From Liolophura sinensis (Eukaryota > Mollusca > Polyplacophora > Chitonida > Chitonidae), in contig NC_088299.1 of NCBI RefSeq assembly GCF_032854445.1, positions 17,167,608 through 17,231,607 on the forward strand: a stretch of 64,000 bases of DNA. The letters are read 5' to 3'. The position numbers and the translations under genes were made by a program. Shown here in pieces: positions 12,273-24,900 of this stretch (the first letter of the stretch is position 1; every line of letters starts with the position of its first letter). Under the pieces are notes generated by a model. That model ran no database searches and was not told where the DNA came from. It worked only from the letters and a program-made list of their open reading frames with translations.

Positions 12273-12941
12273 TGTAAAACTTAGAAGGTATATGCTATAT
12301 GTATCCTATAAAATATGTCCTGATGCCATAATTATATAAAACATAGTATATAGATGATTTTTCACAACTCAATGTTCCCACAGAGGTCCAAACATGTATA
12401 TTTTAACCCAATCCACGACATGAACCAATTGCCGGAGACTGCAATCCGCCATTTTGATCTTATACACGTTAAATTATACCAGTAAAATACACTAAACTTT
12501 TGTGATTTTGTTTTTCAACTGAGAGAATGAAAATGTTGTATACAATGAATGCCAAAAGCGCAGCAATTCCCAAGCAGTCGCTTTAGGACGTTTTGCTGAT
12601 GGAACATACAAATCATGTAAATCATATAAATTCTTCCTGTTTATTTTCCATCAGCATTAGGACTGTTCAGTTTTAGTAGTTGTGTATCACAGCTCCAACT
12701 AAACGATAAAAAAGGCCACATCCTGCAGAGTACAGCTAAAGCTGAAGACAGTGTGATGGTTGGCGAATGACCACAGATAATCAGTGAAACATGGACTCTT
12801 GTCAGTTTACTTCAGTTAAGGTTTTATTCTGACTATTCATGTTAATGCTTAAATAGTAGCTAATTACACGAATGTGATGAAAAAAAATGCAGTGATGTTA
12901 ATATCAATTCATCAGACATCACTGGTCTAGAATAATGAACA

Positions 12942-13500
12942 TCCACGCCAGATTTATGATGAACATCCACGCCAGATTTATACACATCCACGCCAGATTT
13001 ATACGTGAACATCCACGCCAGATTTATACGTGAACATCCACGCCAGATTTATACATGAACATCCAAGCCAGATTTATACGTGAACATCCACGCCAGATTT
13101 ATACGTGAACATCCACGCCGGATTTATACGTGAACATCCACGCCAGATTTATACGTGAACATCCACGCCATATTTATACGTGAACATTTACGCCAGATTT
13201 ATACGTGAACATTTACGCCAGATTTATACGTGAACACCCACGCCAGATTTATACGTGAACATCCACGCCAGATATATACATTAACATCGACGTCAGATTT
13301 ATACGTGAACATCCACGCCAGATTTATAATGAACATCCATGCCAGATTTATACGTGAACATCCACGTCAGATTTATACGTGAACATCCACGTCAGATTTA
13401 TACGTGAACATCCACGCCAGATTTATAATGAACATCCATGCCAGATTTATACGTGAACATCCACGCCAGCTTTATACATGAACATCCATGCCAGTTTTAT
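12942..13500. repeat. 25 bp minisatellite, about 22 units
   Basis: Unit GAACATCCACGCCAGATT plus TATACGT, with variants lacking ACGT or carrying TTTACG. Intergenic. Confidence 0.93.
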
Positions 13501-13869
13501 AAAGCATGTATAATACACACCATGCCACAAATACTGAACATCCACGCAAGCGTTGTAAGGCTATGTATATACGCTATGTTTTATTTTCATCTGTTGTTTT
13601 CATACAGTAATCTACACTTCTGAAATGTGCAAAGCATATTTCAATACCCAGTTGTGCATGTATCACTGTATACACATGGTAGTCGGCTATACACAGAAGA
13701 CTATATCACTATAAGCGAAACAGACATGGGAAGACCGCCGTTTGACAAGAGATATCTATACCGTCACAATCTTATTTGCATGTATCAGAAATATGTGAAC
13801 AGTAACATGCACATTTTATCTCCGTGAAGTCGGAACAAGAAGGTTTGCTATAGAGCTCTAACCATAAAA

Positions 13870-13913
<44 letters not shown>

Positions 13914-15484
13914 GTCCAGGAATATTACACAGAGCAATTTTCTCAATTTATAACTGTGACAAAGCAGTGCTATAAAACTGTCTGTCTGTCCATCAGTTTT
14001 CCCTTCCCGTCGGCCGCTGTCATGTTTTTGACCATTCGCTAAACGACAGACCTGAGGGCTTAAAAGACGAGGTCACTTTGCACGCCATGTACTTTTTTTT
14101 TTTTCATTTTTCTTTTTGTTTCGTCAAGATGTCAAGAATGACATCAACTTTATATTCTAAAATGCTTGACTAAGTCAGATAACACTAATAATATCTCCCG
14201 ACCAGTTTTCATAATATACAGTACATACTTTACATCTGAGTTTGGCCATCCGGAAGATGACAGCAGCAGACATTGGATGGTGTGTCACGTGATCACAATG
14301 GACACGAAGCTTCTGGCACCACTGACAATGAAGTTCTAAACCCAACGAGCGTGCAAACATCAATAATTCACAATGAATAACAGAATGTAGCTAACTTGTA
14401 TCTGCCATTGTGGATACAAGAGTTTCTAACGAAGCAAATACGTGCATAGTTCATGTACGCCTCCATTAACCCTTTACCTATCATTATCTAGGGTGATGTT
14501 GTTATAATGGAAGAGCATGCAATCAGCAAGGAATGGCCAGAAAAACAGCCCAATACTGTATACTATAAAATAACTACCTCTACTAAAAACAAAAACAAGA
14601 GAACACACTGGTTTTGTAATAAATAAATAAATACGTTAATCCATAAGCTGAAAGTGGCAATTTATCCCAAGTGAATAAAAACCAAAAAAACTTTCCAGTG
14701 CTGGATTCTGAAATGACTATGGCCATAATAAAGCACTCACTAAATATGTATGCTTGGGGTTTAACGTCGTACTTCAGCCACTAATACTCCATAGTATACC
14801 TACAGGTTAATTATGAAAAACATATGTTAGCAGAACACATGGGATTTTCAAGGATGGTAAATTCTGCACTGCTTCTCAATTTATTGCCATGGCATTGATA
14901 AATATTCCATTTTAATCACTACTCACTGGTCAGGCATTGACCCTCCCCCTATTCCCAGTCCATGGCTCCTCCACTTAGGCTTCGGTGGTACAGACCTCGG
15001 TTACAAAATAACCAAGACAGTTTGACTTCTAAGATTGTCACTTCATTTAAAAACTTTCATATTTTATTTAGTATCACACAACATTTCTCACAATACCAAT
15101 ATACTAAATTTGGCAGGGTATTACACTATTTTGTGGTTTCAGCTTTCGCCTATGATTTGCAGCCTTGTGTTATCGCTGATTTCATTCTTACAGCATATCA
15201 GGGCCAATGCACAGCATCACACACACAAAGAAACCACGCCATGGTCACAACATTATGTTTCACCGGGCTTTGTGGTGTTGGCTTCAGCATTATAGGACAC
15301 TGAATGCGTCCGAATAAAGCCCTCCTTCCGCCACAAGGACATAACTATCCCGACAAGCCCCACAGTAGACATTATGTTGCTATGGCAGTTACCTCCTAAC
15401 GTTGAAGAGTTTGTGCAATCAGGCCCTCATATAGCTAATCACTAACAAACTGACAAAGTTTAGGGTGCTTTTTCTAAATTCTGA

Positions 15485-15868
15485 TGACCCTAACTCATAA
15501 CTCTGTCCAGATAGAGGCATGACCCTAACTCATAACTCTGTCCAGATAGAGGCATGACCCTAACTCATAACTCTGTCCAGATAGAGGCATGACCCTAACT
15601 CATAACTCTGTCCAGACAGAGGCATGACCCTAACTCATAACTCTGTCCAGATAGAGGCATGACCCTAACTCATAACTCTGTCCAGATAGAGGCATGACCC
15701 TAACTCATAACTCTGTCCAGACAGAGGCATGACCCTAACTCATAACTCTGTCCAGATAGAGGCATGACCCTAACTCATAACTCTGTCCAGATAGAGGCAT
15801 GACCCTAACTCATAACTCTGTCCAGACAGAGGCATGACCCTAACTCATAACTCTGTCCAGATAGAGGC
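15485..15868. repeat. 35 bp minisatellite, eleven nearly identical units
   Basis: Unit GACCCTAACTCATAACTCTG followed by TCCAGATAGAGGCAT. Units differ almost only by GATAGAGG versus GACAGAGG, and the GACAGAGG form recurs every third to fourth unit, pointing to recent higher-order expansion. Confidence 0.95.
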
Positions 15869-16659
15869 AGTCCAACATTGATAGATTGTATGCCCGTGAA
15901 TACTACATGCAAGCTTGTACAGTGATCAATACTGAAGTAGACCAATGCAACGTAAAATAGAATTTGATAAAATTTACCTAAAATAAATATAACATCATGT
16001 TTCTAATTCAGGTAAAGAAAGTACAAATAATTTATACACAAAGCCAGACAGTCACACACCATATCGAGGCTGAACAGTATGGTCAGATTTTGGCAAACAC
16101 AAATATCTGATACAATACATTTATAACATAAACCTAGTATGTAAAATCTCTGATCCAGGTTAAAATGGGAAAGAAAGCTGACCACAATATTGTGTAAAAA
16201 TAGATCTTGGTTTGTCATGTTTTCATTTGAAATGACACTGAATACACATGAATTCCAAGATATTAGGCCAGCATTCCCCCTAATACACTACCAGACAAAT
16301 ATCCACACGGAGAATTGGTTAAAAACAAAGTACCGGTACAATACATTCATAGTGATCAGTGCACTACAATAGCCTGCACAAATCTGTCCTCAACAAATTA
16401 TACATAGTACTGTAAAAAATCAACATCTTTGCCAGTTTCATGTAAATCTGGCATATCAATACAGATTTCTGTTAGAATGTTAAAATGTTTTTCTGCGCTG
16501 TGCCAAATCTGTTGAACATTGCCCATGTAATTTTACATCCTCCAGTTTCCAGTTTCAACTTTACTCTTATTATAAAGGTGTAATGATACAAAACCTGTGG
16601 CACAGAGTCCAGGATATATACAAATATACAAGAAAAGATTGAAGAATATGCTCAGTAGA

Positions 16660-17238
16660 TTAAAGGAGAAGAAAATTGTAATATCAAACAAATATTATTG
16701 AAAAGAGTATGCATTTTCTCGCAGGTGCATGCCATAAAAAAATTGTTACATGTACCTCAAGTTGATAAATTATCAATAAAGTCAGCGCCAAAATCCGCTG
16801 TGGGCGACTCCATTTGCCTAAGAACTAGTCCTGAAGTCTTCTGTGTTAGGAGGAGAATTGCCGTCGGAAACCGCCGAAGTCCAGTTCGTACATTTCCGGT
16901 AGAACTCTTCTTCCCAGAAGGTAGCGAACAGTACAGTTCGTTTTCCGCTTGACGATCGGGAAACCGGAATGTTGGACGTAGGTTCCGAGTTTACACGAAC
17001 AAGCCGGTAGTATTAACGACTCTCATTGGCTGAGAGGCAACACACCCCCAGCATAAATTACAGTTTGTTTAAGATGGAGGACACGATTTATGTGAGCTTT
17101 TTTGTTGTCAGCTGTTTTCAGACTTTACGTGATCGGCGAGGAAAAAGCGCAAAATTATGCAGCAGGCACCAGCAGATAGAAAAAAATGTGCTCTTTTCAG
17201 ACTATAGTGTCGTTATTTTAAGTTTTCTTCTCCTTTAA
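16660..17238. mobile_element. Non-autonomous DNA transposon (MITE-like) with 16 bp perfect terminal inverted repeats
   Basis: TTAAAGGAGAAGAAAA at 16660-16675 is exactly complementary to TTTTCTTCTCCTTTAA at 17223-17238. TTAA at both outer edges could be a duplicated piggyBac-type target; alternatively TA is the target. The interior is 547 bp, less AT-rich than its surroundings. It holds a 70-codon reading frame (17026-17238) that runs into the right terminal repeat and matches no transposase I know. Confidence 0.75.
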
Positions 17239-18124
17239 TGGTTTCCGACAGCTGTATCAGGTATCCATACTGCCTGTTCTAACACTGGCCTGACTTGTGT
17301 TTCTTTCTCTTTAATAATCTAGCGTAATCTTTTACCAGGATGCGCACAGGATGTTTTTGAGGCTAATTATTTATCCAAAATGTGTACAAATAATTTGTAA
17401 TATAAACAGGTCCATGTATGCTAAAGTCTTAATTTCTTCAAAGAGAGGAGAGAGCAGTCACAACATAGCTGAGACAGCCAGAGAAACTTTAGGGAAACAG
17501 AGATTTACGGGTCTGATTTCAGTTCTAAACCATTCTGAGTTTTATATTAACACTTATTCTTCACCTATCAAATGTTGTACTAAACTTCTGGGCATACCAA
17601 ACTTTGTAAATTTATTTCACTTATTTCCATGTTTTATAGGAGTTTTACCACACACTCTTGAATATTTTACTGATACGCAAAGTCTACACAAAGGTAAGGA
17701 ACTAGGCCAAGCTTGGATGAATCCACCAAGACTGTAAATGCATAAGATCGGATTCATGGTGAGGTTTGAGCTTACACCTGTGAGGATGTTGTTCTTAATT
17801 TTCACTTTTGTTTTTTAACTGATAAAGACATTTAATCAAACAACAGCACCTGGTGGTGAACTGTAAGAGTTAGTATAACAGCCACCAACTGATTTTACCT
17901 GAGACCACTACATTCTAAATACTAGTAAAAGATGAGGTAATTGATAGTCTAATTGATAGAAACTATATGTATGTACACATTTCTTCACAACATCAGTGTC
18001 CAAATTCCCTGTGACAAACTTGAAATGAAATTCTTGAAAAAAGTACAAGAAAATAAACTCCAGCTTAGATGAGTTATAATGTAGGCTGATGATTGTCTGC
18101 GAATGTCTCTAAAATTCAGCACTC
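17239..18124. other. 3' flank of the phospholipase gene
   Basis: Includes a decayed SINE-like stretch at about 17638-17790 (TTACCACACACTCTTGAATA resembles the SINE core) and TTTATT at 17606, which would be AATAAA on the minus strand and may be the PLA2G15 poly(A) signal. No gene seen. Confidence 0.4.
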
Positions 18125-18382
18125 CAGTGTGTCAAACAGCAAGGTTTTCCCTCTAAGGTTGATGAGGTCTCGGTTGTGGACCAAGACGTTACTAGAATTC
18201 TTTCTGCTGTATAGTCTGTCATCCAAAACAGTCTGGGTCTTTTCCTAAAGTTGGTGACGTCTTGCATGTGGATAACCAAAACAGTACTGTTTTCTTGATC
18301 AAGCTGATGACATTTTGGTTGTGGATGTCAACCAAACAGTACTGATTTCTTGATTACATTGATGACTTCTTGGTTGTGGATG
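18125..18382. repeat. Decaying ~55 bp array of the PLA2G15 C-terminal coding segment in its 3' UTR
   Basis: Read on the minus strand, the end of the CDS (GTCATCAACTTTATCAAGAA up to the stop) is followed by copies beginning GTCATCAATGTAATCAAGAA, GTCATCAGCTTGATCAAGAA and, more degenerate, GTCACCAACTTTAGG and CTCATCAACCTTAG. Spacing is about 55, 55, 53 and then about 90 bases. The first extra copy still reads VINVIKKSVLFG and then a stop. The copies lie after the real stop and would be untranslated. Confidence 0.8.
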
Positions 18383-18900
18383 TCAACTAAACAGCACTGT
18401 TTTCTTGATAAAGTTGATGACTTCCGGATTCTGAAGGATAGCCATATGCTCGGCCTTCTCAAACATCTGATGGTGAACGGCTTGTTTCTGATTGCCCATC
18501 CAGCGCAGACACCCCAGCAGGCTCCTCATGTTCACTGTACCATCTCCATTGTCTGGGTGAACCTTGGGCTGGCTGTCGTGCCAGGTCTTCACTGTGTACT
18601 CTAGCACACCAGGGGTGGAAATGTTCTTACCGTGCAGACAAAACACCTCCACCCCTGGTGGCGTCAGGTCGTAGATTAGCCGAGATGTGTCCTTCCACAT
18701 CAGATAGCCCGTATTGTACTTAATGTCAGAGAAAAATGCAGCATAGTCCTTCACTGTGTAGTTACGGTAAGGGGAGATAACCACTACCTCACTGGCATTC
18801 CAGAATTTGTCTGAAGGCATGAGCCAGGCTGTACTTGGCATACTACGCTGTTCTGGACGCACACTCAGAGGGTTCACAAATATCACACCCAGGCTGTCAC
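18383..18900 (-). CDS. PLA2G15: PLA2G15 exon 6 (terminal), with catalytic Asp and His
   Basis: Acceptor TTTATCCTGGCAG precedes GTGACAGCCTGG. Encodes residues 238-408, from DSLGVIFVNPLSVRPEQRS through GDGTVN (Asp356) and EKAEHMAIL (His388) to the TGA at 18383-18385. Phase matches exon 5 (G plus GT, Gly237). Confidence 0.95.
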
Positions 18901-21900
18901 CTGCCAGGATAAATGGAACAAACAGCACTTAAATAAAAGAGTTGCAAAGTAGGCAGTGGACAATGGAGCAAGCCAGCATACATGTACACCATGTGCTAAA
19001 TATGTGCACTGTATGGCAATGACGAAAACAGTTCAGTTGCACACGTGAGAATTGCTCACACTGAACTATTCAACTGCAAACACACGCTCCTCACAACTCA
19101 AGCACCAATGCCTACTCTCATTTTACACCTGAAACATTTTCATTGATGATTCTTGATTACTGGTCTCCATGAGGACAATTGAGTAATTATTCTGGCTCCT
19201 TGGAAAATGTGTGTTCTATATTTTGTATACATGTATGTGTGATTACACCTTTATTTCACCTAAAGTGAACCTACTTTGCGTGTGTTTGTCCTTAAATGAG
19301 GCAATGAGGCACAGTGGTTTGATGGCCTCTCCCCACACCTCAGCCAGTGTGATGAAGCCTTATTTATCATCTACTCTCACCTGAGGCCATGAGGCACAGT
19401 GGTTTGATGGCCTCTCCCCACACCTCAGCCAGTGTGATGAAGCCTTATTTATCATCTACTCTCACCTGAGGCCATGAGGCACAGTGGTTTGATGGCCTCT
19501 CCCCACACCTCAGCCAGTGTAATGAAGCCTTATTTATCATCTACTTTCACCTGAGGCCATGAGGCACAGAGGTTTGATGGCCTCTCCCCAAACCCCAGCC
19601 AGCGTGATGAAGCCTTATTTATGATCTACGTCCTTACCTGAGGTCACGAGGCACAGAGGTCTGATTGCCTCTCCCCACATCTCAGCCAGTGTGATGAAGC
19701 CTTATTTATCATCTATGTCCTTACCCGAGGCCATGAGGCACAGAGGTTTGATGGCCCCGCCCCACACCCCAGCCAGTGTGATGAAACCTTATCATCTACA
19801 TGTCCTTACCTGAGGCCATGAGGCACAGAGGTTTGATGGCCCCTAACCACATCTCAGCCAGTGTGATGAAGCCTTATTTATCATCTGCATGTCCTTACCT
19901 GAGGCCATGAGGCACAAAGGTTTGATGGCCTCTCCCCAAACCCCAGCCAGGGTGATGAAGCCTTATTTATCATCTGCATGTCCTTACCTGAGGCCTTGAG
20001 GCACAGAGGTTTGATGGCCCAGCCCCACACCCCAGCCAGCATGATGAAGCCTTATTTATCATCTGCATGTCCTTACCTGAGGCCTTGAGGCACAAAGGTT
20101 TGATGGCAACGTCCCACACCCCAGCCAGCATAATGAAGCCTTATTTATCATCTGCATGTCCTTACCTGAGGCCATGTGGCACAAAGGTTTGATGGCCCCG
20201 CCCCACACCTCAGCCAGTGTGATGAAACCTTATCATCTGCATGTCCTTACCTGAGGCCATGAGGCACAGAGGTTTGATGGCCCCGCCCCACACCCCAGCC
20301 AGCATGATGAAGCTTTATTTATCATCTGCATGTCCTTACCTGAGGCCATGAGGCACAGAGGTTTGATGGCCCCGCCCCACACCCCAGCCAGCATAATGAA
20401 GCCTTATTTATCATCTGCATGTCCTTACCTGAGGCCTTGAGGCACAAAGGTTTGATGGCTCCTCCCCACACCTCAGCCAGCGTGATGAAGCCTTATTTAT
20501 CATCTGCATGTCCTTACCTGAGGCCATGAGGCACAAAGGTTTGATGGCCCCGCCCCACACCTCAGCCAGTGTGATGAAACCTTATCATCTACATGTCCTT
20601 ACCTGAGGCCATGAGGCACAGAGGTTTGATGGCCTCTCCTCACACCCCAGCCAGTGTGATGAAGCCCTATTTATCATCTGCATGTCCTTACCTGAGGCCA
20701 TGAGGCACAGAGGTTTGATGGCCCCGCCCCACACCTCAGCCAGTGTGATGAAGCCTTATTTATCATCTACTCTCACCTGAGGCCATGAGGCACAGAGGTT
20801 TGATGGCCTCTCCTCACACCCCAGCCAGTGTGATGAAGCCCTATTTATCATCTGCATGTCCTTACCTGAGGCCATGAGGCACAGAGGTTTGATGGCCCCG
20901 CCCCACACCTCAGCCAGGGTGATGAAGCCTTATTTATCATCTGCATGTCCTTACCTGAGGCCATGAGGCACAAAGGTTTGATGGCCCCACCCCACACCCC
21001 AGCCAGTGTGATGAAACCTTATCATCTACATGTCCTTACCTGAGGCCATGAGGCGTATAGGTTTGATGGCCCCGCCCCACACCCCAGCCAGGGTGATGAA
21101 GCCCTGGATAAACTTGTCCTTCCAAGCCTGGGACTGGTGGTTCAGGAAGTACAGGACGGTGGGATTGCCCATGCTGTGGGCCACAAACATCACCTTCTTG
21201 TTCCCATTGATCCTGTATGTCTCCTCCACCAGCTGTGTCAGGTTCTTCAGAAATGGACCAAACTCATCTGTGGAGATATATGAAAGAGTACTTGATATCC
21301 CACCAAGGATTTAGCCAGCCATACATCTCCGTGCGATGGGCAAACTAGGCGTGCGATAATGAAACCGGGAGAGCGAATTTGAGATGGAAGCCAGATTATT
21401 TTCCAGCTAAATAGGTGTATGTTGAGACGGTCTACAATTCAGTAAAACATGAAATGTCCATACCTTGTTATTCTGTCCTTATTCCTTGTTAGGCGGTATT
21501 TTAAAATCACTTAGCTGAACACTATGATAGTTTAAGAAAGCCTACCGAGCCGAAATGTTTTAAAATCCACGTGACTTAGTTATCCAACCAGAGTCGGTAT
21601 TAGCCAGACAAGGAGTTGTCTTCCTTTGCTAAAGTACCAAGTGCGGTGAAATTGTCTTAAATCTCATTCCCTAGATAAAAGATTATTTCCATAAACTTTT
21701 GGCATATTAAAATATATTTTACATCTACCGAAAGATTTAATACTTTTGTAATTTCTTATCATTAGTACATTCAAGACTCGATCCACGCACACGAAATGTA
21801 TAGGAAGCATTGAACCACATGTATATAAGCGCTGAAATTGGAAGATGTCAAAACGTGGCTCTGATAAATCTGGTAAGATAATGTCCGTCTTCAACAAAGC

Positions 21901-24900
21901 TTCAACTCGTGGTAGTGTACACTCAGACACCGAAGAGGATTCTAATTTGGAGTTTGATGTAGAACTCTAGGCACACGCTGGTGCTGACATAGACAGCAAT
22001 GGCTTCATCGGACATGTTGGAAGTGGACTGCTGAGTCAGTGTAGGTAACGTCAAAATGACGAGAAAAAAAACAAAGGTGTACCGAAACAAAAAAAAAGTT
22101 TTCTACAGGCTGAACGAAAACGTTCGCGTGGCTAAGTTACTGTCAGTCTGACAACACACTGAAATTGAAAGTATACAGTCAGAGAGGGTGAGTGGACTGA
22201 GGGCATGAGAAATTTCAGGTCTGGTTTACTTTCAGTTTTGTTGATGTCGGTCCCCTGTATAAATTCCACATAAGTATCATTCGCAGTGGCCAGTGCAACC
22301 AAAAATCACATCCAACTTAAAGTCACCGTATTTGTTTAGTGTAATTCCTTTTTATTTAAACCATCAATCTAACTGTCAGGCTCCGTGATCATGCTAAAAA
22401 ATACATGTACTAAGCCACTGATGCAGAGGCGAAGAAGGCTTTAATGACATTTGCCTATTGTGCAAAGACAAAGACATAGTACATATATCTGTAATAAAAG
22501 AACCCTAGTCACATGACCATGTAAAATTTTCAGAGGAAATAACAAAAATGATGACAACATGAAGAACAGTGGTTTGACTAAGTTTTGTCCACTATAGACA
22601 TCTGAACGCCTTCAGATTGCATCTCCGGTGATATAGGGTCCTGGAGATAGGCCCCTCACCCCAGCCTATTGGTCTTGGGTCACTCAAGCGAGACACCCTC
22701 ACCTGGTTAAACCCCTGCATCCCACCTTGACATCCCACCTAGAAATCACACCTTCCTACTTCACGTACATGTCCACAAGCTGTGTGTTTATATATGTATA
22801 TGAAAGAGTGCTTGACATCCCACCTTGACATTCCACCTTGACATCAAACCTCAACATCAAACCTCAACATCAAACCTTGACCTTCCACCCTGACATCAAA
22901 TCTCAACATTCCACCTTGACATCCCACCTTGACATCAAACTTTGACCTTTCACTTTGACATTAAACCTTGACATCCCACCTAGACATCAAACCTTGACAT
23001 TCCACCTTGACATCAAACCTTGATATTAAACCCTGACATTCCACCTTTACATTCCACCTCGACATCAAACCTTGACATCCCACCTTAACATTCAACCTTG
23101 ACATTCCATCTTGACACCCCACCTTGACATCAAAACTAGACATCCCACCTTAACGTCCCACCTTGACTTCCCACCCTGACATCAAACCTTGACATTCCAC
23201 CTTGACATCAAACCTTGCTTATACATGTACATGTCCATAGGCTGTGTTTTTCAAATCTCAAGGGAAGTTAACACTAAATCTAATGCTTGTGTATTGACAA
23301 TAGGCCCTCTTTATACTTCAAATGTATGCAAATAATATGCACGTCTACAGTCTGAACTAATTACATCAATATGTAGGTGCAGAGAGACATCAAAATGAAA
23401 GTACATGAAATGTTATCAAGTATAAACTGTGATGTAATGAACTTGATGTCGCTGACATTGTGAATCAGGAGAATGTATTGTAGGTCTTGTAGGACAAACT
23501 TGGAAATACACGCATGAATGTCTACTGACACGGCTGGAAAAAAGCTATCATATGAATTCCCAAAGTACTTCATGAACCCATACAAAACCGTTTTTCCAGT
23601 CGTGTGTCAAATGTTGTGCTTACTTGGAGCCTTCCTGAAGTCGTATGGAGCTCCTCTGACAGACTTCCCCCTCTCATAGCCAGCCGCTATTAAGGCCTCC
23701 ACGATAGGCGCAAAATAGGAGGCTGGAACCAAAACAACAGCGAGATAAGTAATGGACAGTTAAGCTTGGTGTCGCCCCATGTCAAACTCATACATGAAAA
23801 GTGATGAAATGTGTAATTGAAAGGCACCTCAGGCTTAGTGTCGCCCCATGTCAAACTCCTAAATGAAAAGTGATGAGATGCGTAACTGAAAGGCACCTCA
23901 GGCTTGGTGTCGCCCCATGTCAGACCTCTACATGTAAAGTGATGAGATGCGTAACTGAAAGGCACCTCAGGCTTGGTGTCGCCCCATGTCAAACTGCTAC
24001 ATGTAAAGTGATGAGATACGTAATTGAAAGGCACCTCAGGCTTGGTGTCGCCCCATGTCAGACTCCTACATGTAAAGTGATGAGATGCGTAATTGAAAGG
24101 CACCTCAGGCTTGGTGTCGCCCCATGTCAAACTGCTACATGTACATGTAAAGTGATGAGATGTGTAATTGAAAGGCACCTCAGGCTTGGTGTCGCCCCAT
24201 GTCAGACTCCTACATGTAAAGTGATGAGATGCGTAACTGAAAGGCACCTCAGGCTTGGTGTCGCCCCATGTCAGACTCCTACACGTAAAGTGATGAGATG
24301 CGTAATTGAAAGGCACCTCAGGCTTGGTGTCGCCCCATGTCAGACTCCTACATGAAAAGTGATGAGATGTGTAATTGAAAGGCACCTCAGGCTTGGTGTC
24401 GCCCAATGTCAAACTCCTACATGTAAAGTGATGAGATGTGTAATTGAAAGGCACCTCAGGCTTGGTGTTGCCCAATGTCAAACTGCTACATGTAAATGAG
24501 GAGATGCGCAATATACAGGGACTAGGCTTGGTGTCGCCCCATGTCAAACTCCTACATGTAAAGTGAAGCAGTTTTTCAAATACAGTGATGAAATACAAAA
24601 ACTGGTCACAAAATGGGGCACCACTCTTTAAATTATAAAGTGAAGTTTCAATAAACTTATCCTTTGGTAGTAGAGACGAAAAATCAACAAAACTGAAGAG
24701 GCTCTAAAGTTATAGAAGTCATGCCAAAAGATTTAGATATGGACAGATAGATTTCATATTCCTCTTTGCTGTTTTGCGGCAAGTGTGCTGCAAACAAAAT
24801 AGTGTGCCATAATCAAGTTTAGGAGTGTGCCACTAGCAGCACACTGGTGTTGGTATTAAAGGTGTAGTTACTGGAGAGCATACTTTGTTTCAACTGGGAG

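Larger units (their letters stand above)
10440..15484. other. Intergenic stretch after the transporter genes
   Basis: Contains the copy 2 3' UTR, a full SINE (12029-12272), a 25 bp array (12942-13500), an ATA/AAT microsatellite (about 13869-13912) and a fragment of a second SINE family near 14747 (TATGCTTGGGGTTTAACGTC). I see no gene. Confidence 0.6.

Noticed and set aside
17026-17238. 70-codon frame inside the MITE as a possible gene
   Set aside because: It ends in the terminal inverted repeat and has no recognisable domain.
23690-24598. 302-codon minus-strand frame and 161-codon plus-strand frame (GDTKPEVPFNY repeats)
   Set aside because: Both come from the same 69 bp tandem unit, which is divisible by three and low in stops; both strands being open argues against coding. 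It lies in a PLA2G15 intron.
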